Notes: generated by a model from the letters alone, not told the origin. 53,808 nucleotides of DNA from an uncultured Ruminococcus sp. (GCA_934463425.1 CAKSJP010000015.1:1-53808); one strand, 5' to 3'. Shown: positions 42,429-53,300, counted from the stretch's first letter. Program-made: numbers and translations.

Positions 42429-43679
42429 CTATCTCCTCCCCGCAGAAACCGCAAAAAACCCGCTCTCCGGATTCCGGCACGCCACGGTGCTGACAAAATA
42501 GCGCATGTCGTCCATGGCGTGATCGTTCTCCTTTTTCGGCGCGTCGCCCCGGATGGAATCGCTCCAGCAGTACAGCCCGAACTCCCGGCGGATGTCCCGG
42601 CATGCCTCGCAAAACCGCAGCCGATCCTGCTGTAACAGCCGGCTCACCTGCTGAATGCCGGCGTTCACATTGTTGTCCGCCCGCAGCACCCGGAATCTGC
42701 CGTGCCTCTGGATGCAGGCAATAAAACTCGCCGCCGACGGATCAACCACTACCGCTTCAATGGCATACCCTGCCGCCAGCTGTTCCAGCGCCGCATAATG
42801 CTCCTCGTCGGTGCGCCGCTCCCCCATGGCTCTGGCATCGTAGTAATATTCCTCCAGCCGGTACCACACGCCGTCACAATGTCCCCATAAGCCGAACGAG
42901 GACGGATTCACAGTGCCGTAGTCACAGGAGATCCAGTGGCGGTCACAGGGCGGCGCTTTGGCTGTCACATGGCGCTCCGGCGCAAACATGGGATAGACCA
43001 GCCCGTCCGCCGCCGTCCATTTTCCCAGGACAAACCGGTCATAAAACGCGCCGCTGTACAGCCGCTCATACCGCTTGCGCACACGCGCCGAAAGAGACGG
43101 ATTGTCCGCCATGGTGAAGTGCACATACAGCGCGTGCTTCTCCTGGGTCTTTCGGATCCACTCCCGGTAGAACCAGTGCCCCGGATGATCCGGATTGCAG
43201 TTGAACCACAGCCGCGACCCGGTCACGCTGCACCGCGCCAGCGCCTGCTCCACAAAGGAACGGGGCATCAGCACCACCTCATCCAGAAATACGCCGCAGA
43301 GCGTGATGCCCTGGATCAGCGCCGCCGAGCTCTCGTCCCGGCCGCCGAAGAGATAAAACCGGTTGGTGCGGCCGCCCAGGGTGATGTCCACATAGTTCCG
43401 GCTCACATGCTCCAGACAGGTGAAGCCCAGACTGCCCAGAAGCCGCAGCAGCGGTGACATGACGTTGCGCTTCAGGGACGTGACAGTCTTTCCGCACATG
43501 GCAAAATCTCCGCCCTGAAAACAAGTCATTGCCCAGCTGACAAAGCCAATGGACATGGAGAGGGTCTTTCCCGACCGCACCGCGCCGTCACAGATGATGG
43601 CGTCACAGTCGCAGTACGGCTTCCGGCTCCACCAGGACATGGCAAGCTTTTGCTTGGACGAAAATTTCTTAAACTCCAT
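42429..43679 (-). CDS. Phage terminase large subunit (PBSX-like)
   Basis: A 416-residue DNA-packaging motor. Walker A is DGAVRSGKTLS (~31-41), Walker B/DE box LCGVFLDEVVLM. The C-terminal nuclease domain has the acidic SCDYGTVNPSSFGLWG and VVVDPSAASF motifs. The start at 43679 follows GGAGGTGG and overlaps the small-subunit gene by 11 bp. It looks intact and functional. Confidence 0.92.
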   Translation of the reverse strand: MEFKKFSSKQKLAMSWWSRKPYCDCDAIICDGAVRSGKTLSMSIGFVSWAMTCFQGGDFAMCGKTVTSLKRNVMSPLLRLLGSLGFTCLEHVSRNYVDITLGGRTNRFYLFGGRDESSAALIQGITLCGVFLDEVVLMPRSFVEQALARCSVTGSRLWFNCNPDHPGHWFYREWIRKTQEKHALYVHFTMADNPSLSARVRKRYERLYSGAFYDRFVLGKWTAADGLVYPMFAPERHVTAKAPPCDRHWISCDYGTVNPSSFGLWGHCDGVWYRLEEYYYDARAMGERRTDEEHYAALEQLAAGYAIEAVVVDPSAASFIACIQRHGRFRVLRADNNVNAGIQQVSRLLQQDRLRFCEACRDIRREFGLYCWSDSIRGDAPKKENDHAMDDMRYFVSTVACRNPESGFFAVSAGRR

Positions 43680-44160
43680 CGCGCTCCACCTCCTCTCCGT
43701 TGGAGAGCGCCGCAAGCAAAGTCTGCGCCGCCGCCTTGCTGTCCGCATCGCCGCTGTATTCATACAGGGATGCCAGCGCCTTCAGCCGGTCAAAAAAGTG
43801 GATCTCCATGCCGCCGCTTTTGTCCCGTTTGACAGAGGACACCGGAAACAGATCCAGCTGCTGCAGCTCCGCCGCCGTGGGCAGTTCCTCTCCCAGAAGC
43901 AGCTGCACCGCGTCATTGGTGCGCCCGAACGCCAGACGCTCCAGCCCGGCGCACACCGCCGCTGCCGGGTCGGCATAGAGCGCACTGCGGTAGGCGGCGG
44001 TCATGCGCTGATAACACTGCTGCCGCAAAAGCGCCGCTCCGTCTGCCGCCGCGGTCTCCGCCGGATAGCCGGCGCGCCTTGCCGCCTCTGCCACATCCCC
44101 TAACATGGCGTAATAGCAGCAGAACAAGCTGCGCCGCCGGGACTCCTTTGTATTTGACAT
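43669..44160 (-). CDS. Phage terminase small subunit
   Basis: A 163-residue protein. An N-terminal helix-turn-helix-like segment (FCCYYAMLGDVAEAARRAGYPAETAAADGAALLRQ) recognises DNA ends in this family, followed by helical oligomerisation parts. The start at 44160 has a weak site. It is first gene of the phage cluster. Confidence 0.8.
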   Translation of the reverse strand: MSNTKESRRRSLFCCYYAMLGDVAEAARRAGYPAETAAADGAALLRQQCYQRMTAAYRSALYADPAAAVCAGLERLAFGRTNDAVQLLLGEELPTAAELQQLDLFPVSSVKRDKSGGMEIHFFDRLKALASLYEYSGDADSKAAAQTLLAALSNGEEVERDGV

Positions 44161-44247
44161 ATCTTTCCATTTCTCCTTTCGGTATGGTTTCGGAGAGACC
44201 GCATCTTTTCGACGACCCCTCTCACTAATACCGCCGCAGAGGGCAAA

Positions 44248-44269
44248 AGTTGCACGCATGCGTGCAACT
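44248..44269. promoter_or_regulatory. Perfect 22-bp palindrome between terS and traX
   Basis: AGTTGCACGCA followed exactly by its reverse complement, with no spacer. It lies in the divergent intergenic region (terS starts at 44160, traX promoter at 44338). It is a plausible operator for a dimeric regulator. No regulator gene for it is visible nearby. Confidence 0.7.
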
Positions 44270-44337
44270 ATGAACGGCAAATTTACACAACATCCGATAT
44301 TTGTTTACATACGGCGGGATTTTTACCGGAATTTGGC

Positions 44338-44366
44338 TTGACAGACGGGGCGCGGCGTGCTATAAT
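44338..44366 (+). promoter_or_regulatory. Promoter of traX
   Basis: TTGACA (44338-44343), 17-bp spacer, TATAAT (44361-44366). A perfect 9-bp inverted repeat CAATATTAT/ATAATATTG (44378-44402) covers the start region and may be an operator. Confidence 0.88.
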
Positions 44367-44450
44367 ATATGCGTAATCAATATTATACGTCATATAATAT
44401 TGCGGCAAATAAAAAAAGCACATTCCACAGAGAGAGGAAGGCGGTATTTT

Positions 44451-45203
44451 ATGCATCAGTCTGGCACAAAATCACACACGGGCTGGAGTCAGAACGTCCT
44501 AAAATACATTGCTATGGGAACGATGCTGCTCAATCACATCGCCACAATTTTTCTGCCCACTGGAACGGTGCTATGTGAGCTGTTCACCGCGGTGGGATAC
44601 TTCACAGCAATTTCTATGGTCTATTTTTTGGTGGAGGGATATGGCTACACCCATTCAAAACGAAACTACTTTTTCCGCTTGCTGTTGTTTGCAGGAATCT
44701 CCCAACTGCCGTATGATTTGGCGTTTTCCGGAACAAATACGATGGAGTTTTGTGGGTTGAACATGCTGTTTACCCTCTGCATTTGCTTTGGAATCCTTTG
44801 GGTACTGGAGCATGGAAGCAATCGCTGGATAAAGGGTGTTGCGGTTTTAGCACTGATACTGTTAAGCAGCATCAGCGACTGGGCATGGCTGGCACCGATT
44901 TTTACTCTGATGTTTCGCTGGGCAGGAAAGAACCGTACCAAAGAAGCCATTGCATTTGCCGTTGCAGCACTGCTGTTTGGCGGAATGAATGTACTGGGTG
45001 GATGGGAACGGTTCTCTTTAGAAAAAAACCTGCTGTATGCACTTTTAAGTGTAGCAGGAATTGGTACATCTGCCCTCGGCATTTTGTTGTGCTATAATGG
45101 AGCACGCGGAACACGATGTCGGACATTTTCCAAATGGTTTTTCTATCTTTTTTATCCTGTTCATCTGCTTATTTTGGGGATTTTTCGAATTTCCCTGCAA
45201 TAA
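44451..45203 (+). CDS. TraX family membrane protein
   Basis: A 250-residue integral membrane protein with about eight hydrophobic segments. The TraX family marks are visible: LKYIAMGTMLLNHIA near the start and YLFYPVHLLILGIFR at the end. TraX was first known as an acetylase of F-pilin; chromosomal Firmicute members have no assigned substrate but are likely acyltransferases of surface molecules. The start at 44451 follows GAGGAAGG. Base composition is clearly lower in GC than its neighbours, suggesting separate acquisition. Confidence 0.88.
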   Translation: MHQSGTKSHTGWSQNVLKYIAMGTMLLNHIATIFLPTGTVLCELFTAVGYFTAISMVYFLVEGYGYTHSKRNYFFRLLLFAGISQLPYDLAFSGTNTMEFCGLNMLFTLCICFGILWVLEHGSNRWIKGVAVLALILLSSISDWAWLAPIFTLMFRWAGKNRTKEAIAFAVAALLFGGMNVLGGWERFSLEKNLLYALLSVAGIGTSALGILLCYNGARGTRCRTFSKWFFYLFYPVHLLILGIFRISLQ

Positions 45204-45216
45204 AACCCATACTTGA

Positions 45217-45259
45217 GAAGGTGAAAACGATTGTCTGCATTTTCTATTGGAGCAACTTT
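45217..45259 (+). repeat. Duplicated padR start region, upstream vestigial copy
   Basis: 43 bp matching 45621-45663 at 41 positions. It includes the ribosome site (GAAGGTG), the TTG start and the first nine codons of padR, after which the sequence runs into repeat array R8. Read through, it gives a 21-codon frame ending in the repeats. Confidence 0.9.
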
Positions 45260-45502
45260 CTTTTGGCTCCTCTACAGAGGAGCTGGCAAGCCGTAGGCTT
45301 GACTGAGGAGTTTCGGGCGAACGATGTTCGCCCCTACGGTATCCCCCTGTCACCTATGGTGACATCCCCCTTTTCAAGGGGGACGAGAGACTCCTCCGCC
45401 CTAACGGGCACCTCCTCTATGAGAGGAGGCTTTCGGGCGAACGATGTTCGCCCCTACGATATATGGTTGCAACGTGTCATTGTTGCAATGTGCCATCATC
45501 GT
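45260..45502. repeat. Palindromic repeat array R8
   Basis: In order: a GGCTCCTC...GAGGAG unit with an inner GGCAAGCC stem, the GGGCGAAC-GAT-GTTCGCCC palindrome, a CCCCCTTTTCAAGGGGG unit, a CTCCTC...GAGGAGG unit, a second copy of the palindrome, then unique bases with a TTGCAAC..GTTGCAA dyad. Confidence 0.85.
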
Positions 45503-45615
45503 GTACCGGAAAACAAAAATCCCCCGGAGGGGGGAACAGGCTGCTGCTGCCGCCGTAAGAAAAACCGTTTCTCTCCGTTAGATCGGGGGGTAAGGCTCAG
45601 CGGTGAGCACGCCGC
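45503..45615 (+). repeat. Family-A leader element (A7)
   Basis: Oriented toward padR. It ends GCGGTG-AGCA-CGCCGC, four A, then AGGAGGTG. With R8 it forms the block flanked by the 43-bp duplication. Confidence 0.9.
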
Positions 45616-45634
45616 AAAAAGGAGGTGAAAACGA

Positions 45635-45946
45635 TTGTCTGCATTTTCTATTGGAGCGACTTTGCTGGATGCCATGGTGCTGGCACTGCTGACCAAGGAG
45701 GACACCTACGGCTATCAGATCACGAAGGATATCCAGGATCACTTCGCCGTGTCCGAATCCACCTTGTACCCGGTGCTGCGGCGGCTGCAAAAGAACGGCA
45801 GTCTCACCACCTATGACCGGCCGTATCAGGGCAGAAACCGGCGCTATTACCGCGTCACGGTCTCCGGCAGAGCGCTGCTGGAACAGTACCGAAAGGACTG
45901 GCTCACTTATAAACAACAGGTAGACTTTTTCCTGGATGAAACTTAA
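45635..45946 (+). CDS. PadR-family transcriptional regulator
   Basis: A 103-residue winged-helix regulator with the PadR hallmark LTKEDTYGYQITKDIQDHF...SESTLYPVLRRLQKNGSLTTYD and the RNRRYYRVTVSGRALL wing. The start is TTG 45635 with AGGAGGTG 7 nt upstream. It heads an operon with DUF1700- and DUF4097-type genes, the common layout in Firmicutes, where PadR represses its own operon and responds to envelope signals. Its upstream region was rebuilt by a repeat insertion. Confidence 0.93.
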   Translation: MSAFSIGATLLDAMVLALLTKEDTYGYQITKDIQDHFAVSESTLYPVLRRLQKNGSLTTYDRPYQGRNRRYYRVTVSGRALLEQYRKDWLTYKQQVDFFLDET

Positions 45947-45994
45947 CGTCAGCCGCGCCTGTGCGTGCTGCATCAAAAAAGGAGCGATACTCTT

Positions 45995-46561
45995 ATGACA
46001 CCTCAAGCATACTGCGCCCGACTGGAACAGGCGCTTTCTCCCATGCCGCCGGCAGAGCGGCAGGAAACTCTCCGCTATTATCTGGAATTTCTGGAGGATG
46101 CCAGCGAAGCGGAACGCGCCGACCTGGGCACACCGGAAGCACTGGCACAACGCATTCTCCGGGAAAACGGCATTTCTCCCCAGAACACCGCCGCCGCTGC
46201 GCCGGCAAAGAAAATTTCCAGCCGCACAGCAAAATGGATCATTCTGGCGTGCACCTGCTACATCTGGATCCCTCTGCTCACCACCTGGTACAGCCTGCTG
46301 CTCACCGCCCTCATCGTCCTGGCGGTGATCCCCCTTTCATTCTGTGCCGTACTGTTGGGCGGACTGTTCAGCTTTGTCGTAGGACTGTTCCAGGATGTTC
46401 CAACAGCGCTGATGTCGCTGGGCATGGGGCTGGGCTGCGGCGGCATCGCTGCACTGGTCACCTATCCCATCTGGCTTGCCTGCAAGGGCATTGTCCGGTT
46501 CACCGTGTTCACCACAAAAAAAATGTGGCACTTCGTCACAAAGGAGGACGATGCGCCATGA
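45995..46561 (+). CDS. DUF1700 (HAAS-type) membrane protein
   Basis: A 188-residue protein. The N-terminal ~65-residue helical HAAS/DUF1700 domain (ARLEQALSPMPPAERQETLRYYLEFLEDASE) precedes four hydrophobic segments. The family partners with PadR regulators as a sensor or signal relay. The ATG at 45995 has AAAAGGAG 10 nt upstream. The stop overlaps the next gene (ATGA). Confidence 0.88.
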   Translation: MTPQAYCARLEQALSPMPPAERQETLRYYLEFLEDASEAERADLGTPEALAQRILRENGISPQNTAAAAPAKKISSRTAKWIILACTCYIWIPLLTTWYSLLLTALIVLAVIPLSFCAVLLGGLFSFVVGLFQDVPTALMSLGMGLGCGGIAALVTYPIWLACKGIVRFTVFTTKKMWHFVTKEDDAP

Positions 46562-46911
46562 AAAAGCGCTGCATTTTGATCGGTGCAGTCTATGGACTGG
46601 TGCTGATGGGATGGGGCGTGACCGGCGCTTTTTCCTCTGCCGCCCCGACCCGTCCGAAACAGCCGGACAGTGCCGCGCCCGTAGAGACCATTCAGCTGAA
46701 ACAGCTCCGCATCTGCCGGGGGAATGACTTTTCCGTACAGAGCGATCCGTCCTTTGCGGCAGTCCAGAACGGCAGCGTGCTTTCTCTGCGGCAGCAGTGG
46801 CAGCTGTTTCAGTCTCATAAGGAAAACGATATCACCATTACCCTGCCTGCGGCGCAGTTTGCACAGCTGGAGCAGGCGGTTCATACAACTGAAAGGAGCG
46901 ACCAGAAATGA
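46558..46911 (+). CDS. Small membrane-anchored protein, partner of the DUF4097 gene
   Basis: A 117-residue protein with an N-terminal anchor or signal (CILIGAVYGLVLMGWGVTGAFSSA) and a short beta region (IQLKQLRICRGNDFSVQSDPSFAAV) that resembles the first strands of DUF4097 proteins. It is joined by ATGA overlaps to both neighbours, so it is certainly in the operon. It may be a reduced DUF4097-like protein. Confidence 0.7.
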   Translation: MKKRCILIGAVYGLVLMGWGVTGAFSSAAPTRPKQPDSAAPVETIQLKQLRICRGNDFSVQSDPSFAAVQNGSVLSLRQQWQLFQSHKENDITITLPAAQFAQLEQAVHTTERSDQK

Positions 46912-47957
46912 AAATGAAACCTTGGATCATCACTGGTGTCAGCCTGCTCTGTGCCGGAGCGATCTGCTGCGGCGCTGCCGTCAGCGCAGGCGCACTGAAC
47001 CGGGACCGCTATGTGGAAAAGCTGCATCTCACCGACAATACGGATACACCGTCCGGAACGGTTACTTCTCTTCTCATGGATGTAGATAACGCCGATGTGA
47101 CAGTGCAGAGCGGCAATACACTTTCTGTTACTGCAAAAAATGTCCCAGAAAAAGACTACAGCGTTACCGTTGAAAATGATACACTGTATATCCAATTAAA
47201 TTCGGAGGACGAACCCTGGTACAGCTACAGCCATTTCGGATTTCATCCATTTACTGCGCCTCGTGCCAAGATCACTGTGACATTGCCGGAAACAAAATAC
47301 CAGGCTGTGGCAGTGGCAAATGATGCCGGTGACTGTGAGATCTCCGACATTCAGACCAACACTCTGTCCGTAGATCTGAACTACGGCGACTGCCGGATCG
47401 AAAACACCGCTGCGGCAAGCTTGACTGCCAATAATAATGCCGGAGAAGTGCAGTTGTCAAACTGCACCATCAGCGGCACAGCGTCTCTGGAACTGGATTA
47501 CGGCGATCTCACGATCAAGCAGACAGAGATCGGGAATCTCTGTAAGGCAGAGAATGATTGCGGAGATGTGCGTCTACAGGATGTCACCTGCGGCAGTAGT
47601 CAAATGACATTGGATTACGGCAGTCTGAAACTGCGGAATTTCACCGAAACAGACAAGAACAAGTCCAGCGCGTTCACCCTTTCCGACGGGGATGTACGGT
47701 GCGAGGACAGCACCCTCTGGAACAGCCGTTTTGACATGGATTTCGGAGACATTCAGACCACAGACACGGCGCTGTACGGCAATACTGCCATTGCCATGGA
47801 CTACGGTGACGTGCGGCTGAACCTTCACGGCAGCAACGCCGACTATAATGTAGGCTATTCCTACGCCGCCGGCTCGCTGAACGGCAACAGCCCCAACCAG
47901 ATCCTTATCAGCGGTGACCAGTCCGGTCTGGATTCTACAGTCACCTTTACAGAATAA
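46908..47957 (+). CDS. DUF4097 beta-repeat protein
   Basis: A 349-residue protein with an N-terminal signal/anchor and then repeated short beta segments with a DYGD/NYGD pattern (LNYGDCRIENT, LDYGDLTIKQT, NDCGDVRLQDV, LDYGSLKLRNF, MDFGDIQTTD, MDYGDVRLNL). This repeat forms a beta-helix-like exported domain. It is last gene of the padR operon and probably senses or stabilises the envelope. Directly followed by a terminator. Confidence 0.88.
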   Translation: MKMKPWIITGVSLLCAGAICCGAAVSAGALNRDRYVEKLHLTDNTDTPSGTVTSLLMDVDNADVTVQSGNTLSVTAKNVPEKDYSVTVENDTLYIQLNSEDEPWYSYSHFGFHPFTAPRAKITVTLPETKYQAVAVANDAGDCEISDIQTNTLSVDLNYGDCRIENTAAASLTANNNAGEVQLSNCTISGTASLELDYGDLTIKQTEIGNLCKAENDCGDVRLQDVTCGSSQMTLDYGSLKLRNFTETDKNKSSAFTLSDGDVRCEDSTLWNSRFDMDFGDIQTTDTALYGNTAIAMDYGDVRLNLHGSNADYNVGYSYAAGSLNGNSPNQILISGDQSGLDSTVTFTE

Positions 47958-47975
47958 TCCGGGAGAAAAACGCAA

Positions 47976-48015
47976 AAAAGCGGTGTACCTTTCAGTACAC
48001 CGCTTTTCTCTTTTT
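47976..48015. terminator. Bidirectional terminator between the padR operon and guaB
   Basis: AAAAGCGGTGTAC (47976-47988) pairs with GTACACCGCTTTT (47995-48007). T-rich bases follow on the plus strand and an A-run flanks it for the minus strand. Confidence 0.93.
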
Positions 48016-48050
48016 CAATTTTCCGGAAAGCACACCTCAGGAATGAATAC

Positions 48051-49535
<1,485 letters not shown>

Positions 49536-49572
49536 TCAATCTTTCCGGAACGGTTTCACAAAGAACTGCCGC

Positions 49573-49681
49573 AAAAAATAACGGGTGGTGCGTGTCCTTC
49601 AAAAAGCCGTCCATCTGTTCACCCGGAACGGGCGTTTGCCCGGATTCCAGAGAACCTGTCCGCAGAATTGGCGGACAGGTT
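49573..49681 (-). promoter_or_regulatory. Structured leader of guaB, possible attenuator or riboswitch
   Basis: In order of transcription: a perfect 11-bp hairpin AACCTGTCCGC/GCGGACAGGTT (49681-49653), a GGAA-CCGGGC/GCCCG-TTCC hairpin (49648-49625), then CGGGTG (49625-49620) able to pair with CACCCG (49587-49582) directly before TTATTTTTT. That last arrangement is terminator-like but with a 32-nt loop. No known purine, PRPP or ppGpp riboswitch class was recognised. Confidence 0.55.
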
Positions 49682-49702
49682 CGTCATCAGGTTATTGTAT
49701 TT

Positions 49703-49731
49703 ATCATACTCTTTTTTTGTCGATTTGTCAA
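49703..49731 (-). promoter_or_regulatory. Promoter of guaB
   Basis: TTGACA (49731-49726), 17-bp spacer, TATGAT (49708-49703). The leader is ~170 nt. Confidence 0.85.
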
Positions 49732-49849
49732 GGGCTTCGGCGCACCCACGGGGAATTTAACAGCTTTTCCAAAATTCTGTCTTATTTGGGTGGGGGATGC
49801 GGGCGAAATACGCCCGAAATATTTTTCCCAGGGCAATGTTGTTGGAAAA

Positions 49850-49990
49850 CCACGGGCGAACGATGTTCGCCCCTACGGTGAAATGGTTTTTGGTTTGGAA
49901 AAGGGGGCGGGGCGATGTGGGCATCGCCCCTACGGTGGTGGGGTTTACCTTTTAGAAAAGAGAAAAGGGATAGGATATACTATAATTTGT
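49850..49990. repeat. Palindromic repeat array R9
   Basis: GGGCGAAC-GAT-GTTCGCCC palindrome (~49855-49880), then a GGGGCGATGTGGGCATCGCCCC palindrome (~49905-49930). The rest up to 49990 is A/T-rich spacer with a TATACTATAAT stretch that could serve as a -10 region but lacks a clear -35. Confidence 0.8.
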
Positions 49991-50100
49991 GTACCGGAAA
50001 ACAAAAATCCCCCGGAGGGGTTATAGGCAGCTTGTCTGCCGTGACGCTGCCCTTTTTTCTCCGTTGAATCGGGGGGTAAGGCTCACAGCGAGCACGCTGC
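49991..50100 (+). repeat. Family-A leader element (A8)
   Basis: Oriented toward the beta-helix gene. It ends with CAGCG-AGCA-CGCTG, a stem shifted in sequence but with the same loop. A GAAAGGTGG ribosome-like site follows, but the true gene start is 200 nt further on. Confidence 0.85.
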
Positions 50101-50319
50101 GCTGTTTTAAGGAATTTTTAAGAAAGGTGGTTTATACTGTGTTGTAACAGGAAAGGCAGCGTGTTTGAATCTGCCTCAGGGTGCGCTTTCACGGCGGCAT
50201 GGCTGTGGGAATGCACTTCCGCTTCTCATCTTCCAATTCCTGCCTTGCGGCATACTGCCGCTGTTCCGAGGGCAGGGACAAACTCCGCAACAGATTGTGA
50301 CAAAGGAGAAGTGAACCAC

Positions 50320-53300
50320 ATGAAAAAAACAAAGCACCGCTATGTGCGGAAAACCACAGCAGGCGTGATCGCATTGTCTATGCTCTGCACGGCTGCCATT
50401 CCCTCTGTGCTGGCAGTTTCTGCCGGGGCAGCATCTGCCGCGTCCGGCGACCTCAACGGAGACGGCGCAGTCACTGCCGCAGATGCAGCGATTTTGCAGG
50501 CGGCTCTTCTGGGAAGCACGCCCCTCACGGCGACACAGTACGCCAACGCAGATGTCACCGGTGACGGCACAGTCAACGGCATGGATCTGACAAAGCTCCG
50601 CCAGATGGCGGCGGATACCGATCCGGTCAGCGACGCCATCGCCATCCACCTCAGTGACAGCGGCATTACCGTAGACGGCGACACCAAGGGTGTCACTGCC
50701 GTTTCCGGCAAGACGGTCACCATTTCCGCTTCCGGCAATTACACCGTGGACGGCTCGATCACAGACGGACAGATCCTGGTGAACGTACCGGATACCACTG
50801 CCGATTCTGACGCAGTTTCGCTGTTCCTCCAGGATGTGACCATGACCTCTTCTACCGGCGCGCCGTGTATTCTGGCACAGAGCGCCAAGAAGCTGAAGCT
50901 CACCTGCGGCGGCACGAATACCCTGACGGACACTGCCGCAGAAGCCAATGCGGATACCAGCGGCGTGATCTACGGCGACTGTGATATTACCGTCACCAAG
51001 AACAGCACCGGCTCGCTGAACATCACCAGCAGCATGAACGCCGGCATTCGCTCGAAGGATGATATCAAGCTCAACGGCGGCACGGTGGTCGTCAACACCG
51101 ATGTGGACGACACTTCTGATGCGGATGCCATCCGGGCAAACAATACCCTGGAGGTGGACGGCGCAGCGGTCTCCATCACCTCTTCCGCAGACGGTCTGAA
51201 ATCCTCGAAGGAGGACGTTTCCATCCTCTCCGGCACGGTGACAGTGAAGGCAGGAAATGACGCGGTGCAGGCGGCAACTGCCCTCAGCATCTCCGGCGGC
51301 ACGGTGATCGCCAGCGGCGACCGGGGCTTTACTCTGGATGAAAACGGCACGCTCGCCATTACCGGCGGCGAGGTGCTGGCGACAGCTGCGGATTATGCCT
51401 TCGGCATGAATGCTTCCGGCACGGCAGTTGCTCTGGATACCTCCGGATGCACCCAGGGCGTGGTACAGCTGGACTATGCCGCAGAGTGGAAGAAGGGCAA
51501 TGCCGTTACCCTGAAACAGGGCGGCAGCACAGTTTATGACATGACACCGGTGAAGAAGTTCAGCTATGTACTGGCCAGCGGCGCAAAGCTTTCCGCTTCG
51601 GCAAGCTATCACCTCTATACCGGCGGCACGCAGATGACTCACAGCGGTTCGGACAACGGCACTTTCGCCATGACCGGAACGCCCACCAAGTTCACCGATG
51701 TCAAGGAACTGTCCGGCGGCAGCGCGCTTCCGTCTGATGACAGCGTAGTCACTGCCCTGGTCTACAGCGGCAGCAGCGTGACGGCTACCAACGCTTCCGG
51801 CAATACAGTGGCGAATCCGTCCAATCTGACCATCTCCGGGGCAGCTGTTACCGTTACGGCATCCAGTGAAATTTCCGTCAGCGGCGAGAGCGCCAGCGGA
51901 CAGCTTGCCGTCAATGTGGATAAGACCGCAGAGCCGGAGGGCAAGGTAGTGCTGAATCTGGAGGGACTGACCCTTTCCAACAGCAGCGCTGCGCCCATCT
52001 ATGTGGAATCCATCGGCGATGAGGTGCAGATCTCCGCGAAAAACGGCACCACCAACACCATTTCGGACGGCGTCTCCCACACGGACACCTATGTGGACAG
52101 CGACGGCAACACCAATACCGTCAACGGCGCGATCTTCTCCCGGGATGATCTGAAGCTCAAGGGCAAGGGTACGCTCATCGTCAACGGCAACACCGAGGAC
52201 GGCATTGTCTGCAAGAATGACCTCAAGATCTGGAACGGCAATATTACCGTTAACGCCGCAGACGACGGCATCCGCGGCAATGATTCGGTACGCATCGGCG
52301 ACCCGGATGCCACCGATTACAGCAGTCTGTCTGTGACGGTGAACACCAACAATGACAGCTTCGGCGGCGACGGCATCAAGACCAACTCGGACGAGGACGG
52401 CAAGGGCGATATCACCATCAGCGGCGGCACGGTCAACATCGATTCCTATGCAGACGGCATCCAGGCGGAGCAGACCTTTACCATGAACGGCGGCGAGCTG
52501 AACATCACCACCTATCAGGGCTCGAACTTCAGCGGCAGCGCATCCGGCGGCAACGGCGGCTGGGGCGGCGGCATGGGCGGAGACGGCAACTCCAGCAAGA
52601 CCGACATCAGCGCCAAGGGCATCAAGGCTGTGGGCGTATATGACGAAGCCGGCACCACCTGGCAGAGCGGCGGCGATCTCATCGTCAACGGCGGCACCAT
52701 CACCATCGATTCCTCTGATGACAGCCTCCACTGCGGCGGCGATATGCAGCTGCTGGGCGGCAGCATGACACTGGCGACGGCAGACGACGGCGCGCACAGT
52801 GACCATGCGCTCATCATCGGCAGCACCGGCGGCAGCTATGACGCACCCTATGTGAACGTCACCAAGTCCTATGAAGGCATCGAGGGTGTGGATATCACCC
52901 AGAACAGCGGTACAGTCATGGTAACCTCCAGCGACGACGGCTATAATGCCGCAGGCGGCGCAGACAACAGCGGCAACAGCAATAACGGCGACTGGGGTCA
53001 GGGCGGCTGGGGCGGCCCCGGCGGCGGAAGCTCCAGTGACGGCAGCCAGACCCTGACCTTTAACGGCGGCTATACCTATGTAAATGCAGCCGGAGACGGT
53101 CTGGACTCCAACGGCAACATCTACTTCAACGGCGGCTATGTCTTTGTTTCTCAGACCGGCGGCGGAAACGGCCCGCTGGACTGCGGCGACAGCAACAACT
53201 CCATCACCTATTCCGGCGGCACGGTCATTGCGGCAGGCAGCAGCGACATGTTTGAAACACCCAGCAGCTATTCCTTCCTGTCCGCGGCCTCTGTCTCTGC

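Noticed and set aside
45116..45628. 170-codon plus-strand frame between traX and padR
   Set aside because: It runs through repeat arrays and the family-A element. Its protein is the translation of palindromic repeats.
49561..49625. GGGTGGTGCG on the plus strand as a T-box antiterminator
   Set aside because: No plus-strand gene with an aminoacyl-tRNA role follows and the rest of the T-box fold is missing. The bases fit the guaB leader on the other strand.
50161..50319. GTG start adding 53 residues to the dockerin beta-helix protein
   Set aside because: It would bury the clear signal peptide. The ATG at 50320 has AAAGGAG and begins the signal sequence.
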